A stretch of DNA of 43,288 bases from assembly GCA_964450355.1 (NCBI GenBank), contig CAYVDH010000010.1, forward strand, positions 1-43,288. The letters run 5' to 3'. Within the stretch, counting starts at the first letter, position 1. Each line of letters opens with the position of its first letter. Below are positions 16,756 to 25,348 of this stretch, in pieces. Source of the DNA: CAYVDH01 sp964450355. GTDB lineage: Bacteria; Bacteroidota; Bacteroidia; NS11-12g; UBA955. The notes below the pieces were generated by a model. That model was not told where the DNA came from. It did not search any database and saw only the letters and a list, made by a program, of their open reading frames with translations. The position numbers and the translations under genes were made by a program.

Positions 16756-17121
16756 ATGCCAAAAAAGAAAATAACAAAAATAGATTTAAAAGATGCCATC
16801 ATATTTGGCATGCAAGAGAAAAAAGCCAACAAAATCACCATTTTAGATTTAAGAAAACTTAAAACTTCCATGGCAGATTATTTCATTATTTGTCATGCGA
16901 GCAGTGATAAACAAGTGAATGCTATTGCAGACAGTGTAGAAGAAGAATCAAGAAAAAAAGCTGGTGAAAAACCATGGCACATTGAAGGATTAGAGTTTTG
17001 TGAGTGGATTCTTATGGATTACATAGACATTGTCGTTCATATTTTCAAAGAAGATAAACGCGATTTTTATGGCATAGAACAATTGTGGGGCGATGCCGTA
17101 ATTACAGAACTTGAAGATTAA
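16756..17121 (+). CDS. rsfS: Ribosome silencing factor RsfS
   Basis: Binds uL14 on the 50S subunit and blocks joining of the ribosomal subunits when nutrients are short. The 121-residue protein shows the family blocks ADYFIICHASSDKQVNAI, KPWHIEGLEFCEWILMDY and HIFKEDKRDFYGIEQLWGDA. It is a single-gene unit between two - strand runs. Its TAA stop overlaps the stop of the flavoprotein gene as the palindrome TTAA (17118-17121), so each strand uses the same four bases to end a gene. Confidence 0.96.
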   Translation: MPKKKITKIDLKDAIIFGMQEKKANKITILDLRKLKTSMADYFIICHASSDKQVNAIADSVEEESRKKAGEKPWHIEGLEFCEWILMDYIDIVVHIFKEDKRDFYGIEQLWGDAVITELED

Positions 17122-18362
17122 GCCAAAACACTTTGGCTGATGATCCAAGATTCGCTCCAAGCAGCTTGAAAATTAAATCCTCCTGTGAGGGCATCAATAT
17201 TTAATACCTCTCCAGCAAAATATATCCCAGGAATGAGCTTGCTTTCCATGGTTTTAAAGTCCACTTCCTTTAAATCAACTCCACCCGATGTAACAAATTC
17301 TTCTTTGTTTGTACTCTTGCCGCTTATTTGAATATCAGCATTTCCTATTTTTTCAGCAATTTTCAAAAGCTCTTTGTGACTACAATCTCCAATCATTTTA
17401 TTTTCTATGTTTTCTACTTCTAATAAATTGACCCAAAATCGAGAACTTATACCAAATGGATTGATGTTTCCAAGCATCTTTTTTGATTGTTCACTTTTCA
17501 TGTTAAGCAATCCTTGATATATTTCATCTACACTGTTTAAGCCTGTAAAATTTACTTTAATGTTGAATTGGTATTGTAAATCAAATAAAGCCCTAGCAGC
17601 AACAGAAGACAATTTCAATATTGCAGGACCACTTAAACCCCAATGTGTTATTAATAATGGTCCCGACTGAATTAAATCTGATTTCTTAAGTTTAAACAAT
17701 TTCAATTGTTCAGGAGTAAACTCAATTTTTACTTTTGCTTTTAAAAAACTAACTCCCATAAGGTCTTTAAAATAAGGGTGTTTGCAATTGAATGTAAATA
17801 AAGAAGGTACTGGCGGTATAATTTTATGTCCCAAATTTTTTACTATTTGCCAAACGGCATCGCTGCTTCCACTGGCTACCACTATCTTTCTTGCTACTAT
17901 AACTTCATTGTTGCTAGTTAATATAAATTCATTGTTTTTGTTTTCTATCTGGTTTATAGAACAATTGATTTTTATTTCGACTTTTAATTTTGAAACTTCA
18001 TTTAAAAAACAATTTGCAATGGTTTCAGAACTGTCAGATACTGGAAACATACGCCCATCTAACTCTTTTTTCAATTCAATTCCACGTTCTTTGAACCAAT
18101 TGATTGTATCGTTAGGAGAAAATCTGTTGAAAACTGACAACAATTCTTTGTGTCCTCTTGGGTAATATTTAATTAATTCTTCAGGAACAAAACAAGCATG
18201 TGTTACATTGCATCTACCACCACCACTGACCAAAACTTTGCCCAATAAGTTCTTGCTTTTTTCAATGATGAGTATTTTCGTATTAGGATGATTGATTTTG
18301 GTATTAATTGCTGTGAAAAAACCAGCAGCTCCACCACCAATCACTACCACATCGTAAACCAT
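17118..18362 (-). CDS. HI0933/YhiN-family FAD-dependent oxidoreductase
   Basis: A flavoprotein of 414 residues. The N-terminal Rossmann motif VIGGGAAG (about 7-14) binds FAD, GGGRCNVT (about 48-55) is the family hallmark, and the C-terminus has the matching FAD motif PGIYFAGEVLNIDALTGG. The family (also called BaiN-like) is widespread and largely without a proven substrate; the annotation as NAD(P)/FAD-dependent oxidoreductase is as far as the sequence goes. It lies 23 bases after purS in the pssA-purS run and overlaps the rsfS stop by 4 bases. Confidence 0.93.
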   Translation of the reverse strand: MVYDVVVIGGGAAGFFTAINTKINHPNTKILIIEKSKNLLGKVLVSGGGRCNVTHACFVPEELIKYYPRGHKELLSVFNRFSPNDTINWFKERGIELKKELDGRMFPVSDSSETIANCFLNEVSKLKVEIKINCSINQIENKNNEFILTSNNEVIVARKIVVASGSSDAVWQIVKNLGHKIIPPVPSLFTFNCKHPYFKDLMGVSFLKAKVKIEFTPEQLKLFKLKKSDLIQSGPLLITHWGLSGPAILKLSSVAARALFDLQYQFNIKVNFTGLNSVDEIYQGLLNMKSEQSKKMLGNINPFGISSRFWVNLLEVENIENKMIGDCSHKELLKIAEKIGNADIQISGKSTNKEEFVTSGGVDLKEVDFKTMESKLIPGIYFAGEVLNIDALTGGFNFQAAWSESWIISQSVLA

Positions 18363-18385
18363 AAATGATTTATCGCTATGAATTA

Positions 18386-18640
18386 TTAGTCTATTTTAGA
18401 TACCTTTACTTGATAACTTTCCATGACTAGGTTAGCTAACAGTTTTTTGCTGGCGTTATTTGCCTCCTCTATAGCTTCAGCTTCAGAATTAGTTTCGGTA
18501 ATGTAGGTGATGCATTTTCCCACTCTTACATCATCAATGGACTTAAAACCTATATTGTGCAAACCATTTGTGACTGCTTTTCCTTGAGGGTCCAACAATT
18601 CTTTACGAGGCATGACTAAAATTTCAACAGAATATTTCAT
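18386..18640 (-). CDS. purS: Phosphoribosylformylglycinamidine synthase subunit PurS
   Basis: The 84-residue protein matches PurS: opening strand YSVEILVMPRKELLDPQGKAV, the VRVGKCI segment, and the acidic helix with EANNASKKLLAN. PurS is the small structural subunit bridging PurQ and the short form of PurL in the FGAM synthase complex of purine synthesis. No purQ or purL lies in this window, so it is separated from its partners. It is 3 bases downstream of pssA. The gene implies the multi-subunit enzyme, not the fused large PurL common in many Bacteroidota. Confidence 0.92.
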   Translation of the reverse strand: MKYSVEILVMPRKELLDPQGKAVTNGLHNIGFKSIDDVRVGKCITYITETNSEAEAIEEANNASKKLLANLVMESYQVKVSKID

Positions 18641-18643
18641 TAT

Positions 18644-19351
18644 TTATTTTTTTGCAAAATTAACAAATATTGAAGATAAAACATAAACAACATAAATAAT
18701 TGGCAAAGCTAGCCATTGAAAAAACAACAAGCTAATTAACCCAATCAGGGCTATAACCATTTGTGGAATATAAAATTTTAAAGGTTTCCCTTTTTTAATT
18801 TTGAGGGACACCAATGGAATTTCACTAATCAACAACAATGAAATAATTAAGCAAAATGAGAAGTAAACCCATGAATTAGAAAACAAAAAATCAAAACTCA
18901 AAGGAAAATCATCTTTAATAAAAGCAAAACTTGCAACCATCATTCCTGTAATAGGTGTTGGAACTCCAATAAATGAATCCGTTTGCCTTTTATCTATATT
19001 AAATTTAGCTAATCTGTATGCAGAAAATACAGCTAACAACAAAAACGAATAATTCAAAACAGAATTGCTATCACCTAACTGGCTAGAATGAGCATACTGC
19101 CACAAAAGAATGGATGGAGCAACTCCAAATGTCACACAATCTGCTAACGAATCCAATTGTTTACCTAATTCACCACTGACATGGAGCAATCGTGCAAAAA
19201 AACCATCAAAGAAATCGAGAAAAGCTGCTAAGAAAATAAGATATGCCGCTAATTGCCAATCTTGTTCAAAGGCTTTTAAGATGGATAAAACACCACAAGA
19301 TAAATTACCAAGTGTAAATACATTAGGAATTTGCTTTATTATGCTTTTCAT
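18644..19351 (-). CDS. pssA: CDP-diacylglycerol-serine O-phosphatidyltransferase
   Basis: Makes phosphatidylserine, the precursor of phosphatidylethanolamine, from CDP-diacylglycerol. The CDP-alcohol phosphotransferase signature DGxxARx8GxxxDxxxD is complete (Asp49, Gly50, Ala53, Arg54, Gly63, Asp67, Asp71). About six further hydrophobic helices follow, and the 235-residue length fits the bacterial membrane-embedded PssA subclass II. It starts 3 bases after the stop of the esterase-like/barrel gene and precedes purS by 3 bases, so it probably depends on the upstream promoter. Confidence 0.95.
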   Translation of the reverse strand: MKSIIKQIPNVFTLGNLSCGVLSILKAFEQDWQLAAYLIFLAAFLDFFDGFFARLLHVSGELGKQLDSLADCVTFGVAPSILLWQYAHSSQLGDSNSVLNYSFLLLAVFSAYRLAKFNIDKRQTDSFIGVPTPITGMMVASFAFIKDDFPLSFDFLFSNSWVYFSFCLIISLLLISEIPLVSLKIKKGKPLKFYIPQMVIALIGLISLLFFQWLALPIIYVVYVLSSIFVNFAKK

Positions 19352-19354
19352 GAA

Positions 19355-21211
19355 CTATTGTTGAATAATTAAACAAGCACCAAAACCTAATTGAATGTTG
19401 GAAAGAGAAGTTTTTGGAGACAGATTATTGACTTTGCCATTGTATCTCCAATATTTACTTGAAGGGTCAAATAAATAAGTTGCTCCAGCTTGCAATCCAA
19501 AATATCTAGTAACTGCATATTTGGCTTGCAACCCAAAACCCAAACTAAATGAATTATTTCTATGAACAACCTTTTCATTTGCATTAGGAACAAATGGGAA
19601 AGTCACATTTTGAGTATCGTTCACAATTTCCAACCTTAACGATTGATAAGTGTATGAAAAATGAGGGAACAAATGTAAATAATGTGTGACAGTTACATCA
19701 GCCCCAATATTGGCACCAAACTGGCTTCCAGACAAGGTGTATGACTTCTTATTATACCCGATTTTTTGAGATTGCATTTTTTTGAAATTCATAGAAAAAT
19801 ATGTCCCAAAATCAGTCAATGAAAATCCACCTCCAAACGATTGAATTGGCGCCTTAAAACTAAAGGAATCGCTTGAGAAAATGGCTTGATTAAATTTGGC
19901 TAAATTATAAAAATGATATGTTTTATCGAAATCTAAACTAACCATCCATTCGAGTCTATCATATTTTTTATTTTTCTTTAACTTGGATGAATTTCTATTA
20001 TCACATACATCGTTTAATACAATGAAATTAAATTTGTTTTTTAAAATAGAATCAGATTGTTTAACCTTAAAAATTTTAGAAGAATCACTGCAACTAAATT
20101 TTGCATATTTAGAAAAATCCAAATAATCCAAACTATAATAAGCATCATCAAACCTCTCGTAATTGTACTTATATGAATAAAGGTTTTTTTTATAAAATAT
20201 CGCAATGCTCATGACTTTATCTTTTGCTATGCCTGTATTCAACCTATTAACTACCGAATTAAAAGCATAAACACCACATTCTTTTCCGCTTTGTTCTTTA
20301 TTGATATGACATCGCCCAAATTGTCCATAGAATTTAGCATTGCTATCGGCAGTCATCAACTTGCTGATATTACTGTATATTATCCTTTCTCGGTAAATGT
20401 TTTGATACACATTATTGCTGGTTTCTTCCCATTGTCTATTTTCTTTTAAAGAATTCACTATTTTTTCAAACAATGGAAAAGAATCTTTTAAAACAGCTTT
20501 ATATACTTGAATGTTAGATTTTATGTTAGACAACATGCTGTCTATACTGTTTCCATCAAAATATCCTATTCCATAATTATAATAACCTGAGCCACTGTTT
20601 TGAGCATCGAATAAGCTTTCATCATCTATTTGATCGCGATAAAAATTGTAATATTTTTTTCTGTATTCACTGAAAGAATGAATGGCTTCTACAGTCATTT
20701 GAATCGATTCTGGAACTTTTAAATAATTTGGCAATAATTTTGACATCAGTACAGGTCCATCATCCTTGAATCTTTCAATATCTACTCCATGAACTGTTAT
20801 TCTATTTTCTTTTGGCAAGGACATGTTCCAATCTTTTAATTTTTTATAATAATAGAGAAACACCTTGGATGTAGTCCCTTCCATTTCATTGAAATAAGAA
20901 GTATCTCCATTAACGTATTGATTTAACATATACCCCCTAGAAAAACCCAATTCGATTATCACATTTCTTACACCAGCATGTTGATGTAAATACCTTAACA
21001 TTTCCAATTCAATTTTAGAATTTTCTCTAGAGTAATAGTGATTCTCTCCAGTAAAAAAGATTTTATAATGTTTTAAATTGGTATCTAAGGCTTCCAAATT
21101 GACAAGTGGTGCATTGCTGATGTATGAATTTAAATTTCTATCTACCGAATCAACGTTTTGAGCATTAACATGAACCACAAAAAAAATTAAAAAAAACTTT
21201 AGCCATTTCAT
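19355..21211 (-). CDS. ChaN/erythromycin-esterase-like domain fused to an outer-membrane barrel
   Basis: A 618-residue protein with an unusual architecture. A signal peptide (1-17) precedes a domain of about 40-330 resembling the EreA/ChaN superfamily: IFFTGENHYYSRE (Glu56, His58), IIELGFSRGYMLNQYV (Glu87), HGVDIER (141-147) and FGRCHINK (His302), which together match the Glu/His catalytic-type positions of erythromycin esterases. Residues of about 455-618 are alternating strands typical of an 8-stranded-size outer-membrane barrel (FGANIGADVTV, YFGLQAGATYLF, final strand IQLGFGACLIIQQ). The active pocket should therefore be held at the outer membrane. Substrate is unknown; macrolide resistance should not be assumed. 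pssA follows after 3 bases. Confidence 0.8.
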   Translation of the reverse strand: MKWLKFFLIFFVVHVNAQNVDSVDRNLNSYISNAPLVNLEALDTNLKHYKIFFTGENHYYSRENSKIELEMLRYLHQHAGVRNVIIELGFSRGYMLNQYVNGDTSYFNEMEGTTSKVFLYYYKKLKDWNMSLPKENRITVHGVDIERFKDDGPVLMSKLLPNYLKVPESIQMTVEAIHSFSEYRKKYYNFYRDQIDDESLFDAQNSGSGYYNYGIGYFDGNSIDSMLSNIKSNIQVYKAVLKDSFPLFEKIVNSLKENRQWEETSNNVYQNIYRERIIYSNISKLMTADSNAKFYGQFGRCHINKEQSGKECGVYAFNSVVNRLNTGIAKDKVMSIAIFYKKNLYSYKYNYERFDDAYYSLDYLDFSKYAKFSCSDSSKIFKVKQSDSILKNKFNFIVLNDVCDNRNSSKLKKNKKYDRLEWMVSLDFDKTYHFYNLAKFNQAIFSSDSFSFKAPIQSFGGGFSLTDFGTYFSMNFKKMQSQKIGYNKKSYTLSGSQFGANIGADVTVTHYLHLFPHFSYTYQSLRLEIVNDTQNVTFPFVPNANEKVVHRNNSFSLGFGLQAKYAVTRYFGLQAGATYLFDPSSKYWRYNGKVNNLSPKTSLSNIQLGFGACLIIQQ

Positions 21212-21300
21212 AAGTCAAACAAATTAAACATAAAAAAACTTGATTGCCAATTTTTTTATTTTAATTGATTCTAAATTGACAGTTAAATCGATGACCTGAG

Positions 21301-21345
21301 AATTAAAATTTCCTTTTTTTGTTTTTTAGGAAATTCTTAATTTTT
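21301..21345 (-). terminator. AT-rich hairpin in the 270-base gap after the PKD/T9SS gene
   Basis: AATTAAAATTTCC (21301-21313) and GGAAATTCTTAATT (21329-21342) pair over 13 bases with a one-base bulge and a 15-base loop. It lies 140 bases beyond the end of the - strand PKD/T9SS gene and before the next - strand gene, so it is a plausible terminator or processing site, although the T run is stronger on the + strand side. The rest of 21212-21482 holds no gene or RNA I can recognise; a weak TTAATTTG box lies 8 bases before the ATG at 21211. Confidence 0.4.
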
Positions 21346-21482
21346 ACTTCTACAGCTTGATTACCCTTTATATTGCTCATTGGCTTAATCATATTTTTTT
21401 AAATACATCAAAAATAAATTTTTTTAACTTTTAAATACGCAAAAAAAGTGTGCTGATATAATCTATTATTCAAACAAAGATG

Positions 21483-24400
21483 TTACCTAATTAGAGTTAG
21501 AACTCCACTATATGTTTGTTTTTTATCTGGTATTCGTTTGTATTTAAACTCTAACAAATAATAATATGTCCCTGATGCTAGCTCGTTTCCTGTATTGTGT
21601 AACCTACCATTCCAATTAAAACCATCTCCTATTTCACCATCTTTTTCACTGTTATACACCTCTATCCCCCAACGGTCATAGATGATCATTCTATAATCTT
21701 TTTCACCTTTCACTATGGCATCAAACTCATCATTTTTTTCATTTATGTTGCCAGGGGTAAACACATTGAAAAGTTTTACATACTCTTCATAATTGCTAGT
21801 AACTGGCTTACAGACACTATCTCTACATTTGCCATTGACAGCGGTTAAACACACTTTGAAAGTACTTCTTTCCAATTCGTAATTATGCATTGGATTTTTA
21901 TCGTTAGAGAAATTGTTACTACCAGAACTAGGTTGTCCAAAATTCCAAAACAATTTAGCATCATCTGGGCTTGATAAACTATTGAAGTAAAAAATTGGTT
22001 CATCACTTTTAGGATCAATTTCAAAATCTGCATTGACTCCTATTACTGTTATTGTCACCGTGTTTGAATCTAGGCACTTTACACCATCTGGGAAAGTAAA
22101 ATCAGGAACAGCTTTTACTTTAAACACCCCTTGAGATTGATATACATAAGGTACTGCATTGTTAGTAATAGGCAATTTTGCTTTGTACCCATCGCCAAAA
22201 TCCCAGTGGTTAAATAACGCATCTTCACTTATTGAGTTAAAAAATACAGTTTGACCCAAGCAAATGGTATCGTCTTTTTCAAGAGTAGATTTTATTGTTT
22301 TTAATACATTAACAAAGATGTTAGGGTCAAATACCTCATTGCAATAATACACTGCACCTGTATTTTCATTAAAAAAAGTATCTATTCCGATTAACTTTGG
22401 ATAAAATTTCCCGTGTTTTTCGTATGTAAAAATCACATCCCCCTCGTCATTGTTTTCAAATGTGTTGTTATCATCGTCTCCAAATTCCCAAATATAACTC
22501 GAGCATTTTTTTGATTTGTTTTTGAATGTCACTGTGTATGGAGCACAACCTACTGTATCATTGAATTCAAATCGAGGCAAAGAACCCACAACTTTGATTT
22601 CAAAGGCAATGGTATCTTTACAACCATTATTGTCTTCTATGGCATGTTTTGCATACACTATACTGTCTTCCAAATCAAATGATTTAAAAGGATCTTTTTC
22701 TGTGGTGCTGAACAAATTTGAGCCAAAATCCCATATGTATTTATTAATTAAATCTCCATTTTGTTGTCCTCCCTCATAATATGATGAATCAAACAATTGC
22801 TTTAGTTCACTGCAATATGAAATTCTTGAGTCTTTAAATATTCCAGCCTTTAAATCACGAATGTAAATTGGCGTATAAATGGTATCAATGCAATCCAATG
22901 AATCTTTGTAAATAGTTTTTAAAGAATGATAACCAGACTTAGTAAATGTATCACAAAATTGATTGCTAGAATCCAAAACATGGATACTATCCAAATACCA
23001 ATCAATAGATTTAAACTGTTTATAAATATCTAATGAATTAAAATTATTGATTTTGGTACTAAAACACAATTCTGAATTCATGCAAGGATTTCCTGTTTTT
23101 TCCAAAGTTAATTCTTTTCCGAATTTTATTTTAATAGTATCGTGAGTATTACATCCATCAATGCTTAATCTGAATAAATTAATCATGCCATCAAACCCAG
23201 ATTTATAATACTTATGTTTGTGTTTACTTACTATTGTATCATTTAAATAATGAAAGGTATCAATTTGATTATCTCCCCAATGGACTATATCATACTCTCC
23301 AGCTTTGAAAACTGAATCTATCAAGTTTAAAGACACTTCAAATGGATTACAACTTGGCTCAACTTTGATAGTATTCCCTTTAGATTTTTTGAATTTCACC
23401 AACAATGCATCAGGAGCAAACAAGGTATCATAAAATGGTAGCACTTGTTTTATTTCAAAAGAATCGTCTCCAATATCATTGGCTTCGTATGGCTCATCGT
23501 TATAAAAAATCATATTCACACCATACCAACCTAGATAAGGTTTATCTACTACAGATGGGTATTTTAAGTATGTTTTACCCGTATCTAACGAAAATTTAAC
23601 AGGAGGATTTAACACATTGTATTTTTTTGGATCCAAAAATTCATCCCCTTGGCAAATTTCAAAGAATATAGGTTGACCTTGTACCAAAAGCTTGCAATAA
23701 TCATGTCTAACATAATCAGTTTTTGTATCAGTGCAACCTGTGGTTTTATCTTTTACTGTTAATTGTATCATGTTTAATGGTCGAGCAACCGAATATTTAT
23801 GTTTGTGAAACCAATCTTTACTGAAATTACAATTGCTGTTTTTATTTTGATTATTGGCTCTGTCTGTTGTGCAATTATTTCCTTCAGGATCTACAATTGA
23901 CCATAAGTATTCAGCATTATTTCTATTGATAAATCGAGATTGGTCCATCATGTACACTTTTTTATCTACACCACATTGTCTTTTATTCACTATCAACATA
24001 TCTGCTACTGGACCTTGAACTACCAATGTTTGATTGTAAGTGAATTTACATCCATTTTTTTCAACAACACAAGTTATAGTGTATGTACCTGGATATATAG
24101 TATCCTTATCAGATTTTGTTTTAAGAAACAAATCTTGGGAAGTGTTTTTTAGTAGTTGATTGTCAAAATACCATTTGTACGTTGCCCCTGATAACGTATT
24201 TGAAACTTTAATTAAACCATTATCTCCAAAACAAACTGGGCTACTTAATATGCTCAATTGATTCACAAGAGGTTCTATTTTTATTGGAATCTCTAATGTG
24301 TCTTTATGTTGGCAAGTATTGTTAGGATTGCTAGCTGTCAGTATGGCTTTGAAAGTATTGCTTACAGTAGTAGTATAACATTGAACATAAGAATAATTCA

Positions 24401-25145
24401 ATTGTACTGGAGCATTGTTATTGAACTCCCATTTGTAAATGGTGGTGTTTTGACTATTTGATAAAGACTTATTTGAAAAACACACTTTTGCATTACCACA
24501 TGATGGATAAATCACCGAAGAATCGATAATTGCTCTGCCACCATCAATGATATTGATGTATTGAATGTTAGTGGATTTACATCCTTTTATGTCGGTAACT
24601 TCAAGTTTTACCTTGTATCTGTCATTCATGACATAATGGTGTTGGTGAATTTGATTGAATGAAGGTATAGAATTTTCAAAATCACCATCGCCCCATACTA
24701 TTAAATTTTTAGCTAAGGGTTGGCCTATATTAGCAGGAGTAGATTGATTTGAAAATTTTACTAAATTTGTCAGAATACATGAATCAGAGTCAATATCTTT
24801 AACCAACAAAGCTTTGGGCAATTCGAGCACATCAATAAAAACTGAATCAAAGTAAATGGTTCCATTACTTGTGGTTGCATTTAATGTCACTTTGAAATTG
24901 CCAGTGTTTTTGTATAAATGAAAAGGCTCTTTGCTTTTTGAAGAAAAACCATTGCCAAATTTCCATTCTGTTTTAGAAAAAGTAAAATTATTGGGGTTGT
25001 TTATTTTAAAATAAATAAGGTCACCGATACAAACGTGTTTAGGTGAAGATATATTAACTTGAGAATAAGATTCAGAAGACATGAGAATAAGTAGTCCAAT
25101 CATGAACATTTTCAAAGAACACAAAAAGATTTTATTCGCTGACAT
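21483..25145 (-). CDS. Large PKD-repeat surface protein with type B T9SS sorting domain
   Basis: A 1220-residue exported protein. The signal peptide (1-29) ends at SYSQ. About ten Ig/PKD-like domains follow; clear PKD cores include TEWKFGNG with FHLYKNTGNFKVTL (about 60-95), VWGDGDFENS, WEFGDDDNN, WDFGDGYKAK and FWNFGQPS. The last 95 residues are a CHU_C/gliding-associated type B sorting domain: FNVFTPGNINEKNDEFD, YDRWGIEVYNS, FNWNGR, GTYYYLLEF and terminal YSGVLTLIR. Type B cargo is secreted by the T9SS with PorV/PorP-SprF help and attached to or released from the surface. Frequent paired cysteines suggest disulfides. Likely an adhesin or matrix protein; no catalytic domain is seen. It is probably monocistronic. 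Confidence 0.93.
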   Translation of the reverse strand: MSANKIFLCSLKMFMIGLLILMSSESYSQVNISSPKHVCIGDLIYFKINNPNNFTFSKTEWKFGNGFSSKSKEPFHLYKNTGNFKVTLNATTSNGTIYFDSVFIDVLELPKALLVKDIDSDSCILTNLVKFSNQSTPANIGQPLAKNLIVWGDGDFENSIPSFNQIHQHHYVMNDRYKVKLEVTDIKGCKSTNIQYINIIDGGRAIIDSSVIYPSCGNAKVCFSNKSLSNSQNTTIYKWEFNNNAPVQLNYSYVQCYTTTVSNTFKAILTASNPNNTCQHKDTLEIPIKIEPLVNQLSILSSPVCFGDNGLIKVSNTLSGATYKWYFDNQLLKNTSQDLFLKTKSDKDTIYPGTYTITCVVEKNGCKFTYNQTLVVQGPVADMLIVNKRQCGVDKKVYMMDQSRFINRNNAEYLWSIVDPEGNNCTTDRANNQNKNSNCNFSKDWFHKHKYSVARPLNMIQLTVKDKTTGCTDTKTDYVRHDYCKLLVQGQPIFFEICQGDEFLDPKKYNVLNPPVKFSLDTGKTYLKYPSVVDKPYLGWYGVNMIFYNDEPYEANDIGDDSFEIKQVLPFYDTLFAPDALLVKFKKSKGNTIKVEPSCNPFEVSLNLIDSVFKAGEYDIVHWGDNQIDTFHYLNDTIVSKHKHKYYKSGFDGMINLFRLSIDGCNTHDTIKIKFGKELTLEKTGNPCMNSELCFSTKINNFNSLDIYKQFKSIDWYLDSIHVLDSSNQFCDTFTKSGYHSLKTIYKDSLDCIDTIYTPIYIRDLKAGIFKDSRISYCSELKQLFDSSYYEGGQQNGDLINKYIWDFGSNLFSTTEKDPFKSFDLEDSIVYAKHAIEDNNGCKDTIAFEIKVVGSLPRFEFNDTVGCAPYTVTFKNKSKKCSSYIWEFGDDDNNTFENNDEGDVIFTYEKHGKFYPKLIGIDTFFNENTGAVYYCNEVFDPNIFVNVLKTIKSTLEKDDTICLGQTVFFNSISEDALFNHWDFGDGYKAKLPITNNAVPYVYQSQGVFKVKAVPDFTFPDGVKCLDSNTVTITVIGVNADFEIDPKSDEPIFYFNSLSSPDDAKLFWNFGQPSSGSNNFSNDKNPMHNYELERSTFKVCLTAVNGKCRDSVCKPVTSNYEEYVKLFNVFTPGNINEKNDEFDAIVKGEKDYRMIIYDRWGIEVYNSEKDGEIGDGFNWNGRLHNTGNELASGTYYYLLEFKYKRIPDKKQTYSGVLTLIR

Positions 25146-25246
25146 ATTGTTACTTTTAAAATATTAGACGTAAAAATAATACTAAACGTTTCACATTTTT
25201 TATATTTAATTTAAAATGACACGATTATGACATTTTTCAACGAACT

Positions 25247-25267
25247 ATTTTCTTTAAAGAAGAAAAT
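25247..25267. repeat. 8-bp inverted repeat in the divergent region before gltX
   Basis: ATTTTCTT (25247-25254) and AAGAAAAT (25260-25267) are perfect inverted copies with a 5-base spacer, and the 12-base palindrome TTCTTTAAAGAA (25250-25261) lies inside. It sits midway in the 203-base gap between the divergent T9SS gene and gltX, where an operator is plausible. No T run follows. Chance in AT-rich DNA is the alternative. Confidence 0.3.
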
Positions 25268-25334
25268 TGAAACATGCTATTTATGATTTAGTCATTGAAT
25301 AACTTTTTAAAAAAACAATATCAACTTTTTAGAT

Positions 25335-25342
25335 TATTTTTG
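25335..25342 (+). promoter_or_regulatory. Candidate -7 box for gltX, predicting a near-leaderless mRNA
   Basis: TATTTTTG, an exact TAnnTTTG match, ends 6 bases before the gltX ATG at 25349. No TTG at the normal -33 distance is visible; the closest is 37 bases upstream. Confidence 0.5.
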
Positions 25343-25348
25343 CACTTG

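Noticed and set aside
16721..16777. An N-terminal hydrophobic extension of BirA that looks like a signal anchor
   Set aside because: It is the antisense of the rsfS start and promoter region, is not expected of a cytosolic ligase, and a GTG start at 16720 is available.
17118..17121. TTAA at the rsfS/flavoprotein junction as a transposon target site
   Set aside because: It is explained by two overlapping TAA stop codons and there is no inserted element or duplication.
19355..21211. Macrolide-resistance erythromycin esterase
   Set aside because: Only superfamily-level motifs are visible, with a barrel fusion and a core-genome neighbourhood; no evidence supports macrolide hydrolysis.
21212..21482. 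A possible small RNA or tRNA in the 270-base gap
   Set aside because: No cloverleaf, no T-loop consensus and only an AT-rich hairpin can be seen; nothing beyond a terminator-like structure can be supported.
21845..24152. Several 60-90-codon frames on both strands within the PKD/T9SS gene
   Set aside because: All lie inside a continuous 1220-codon frame with clear domains and show no family features or start signals of their own.
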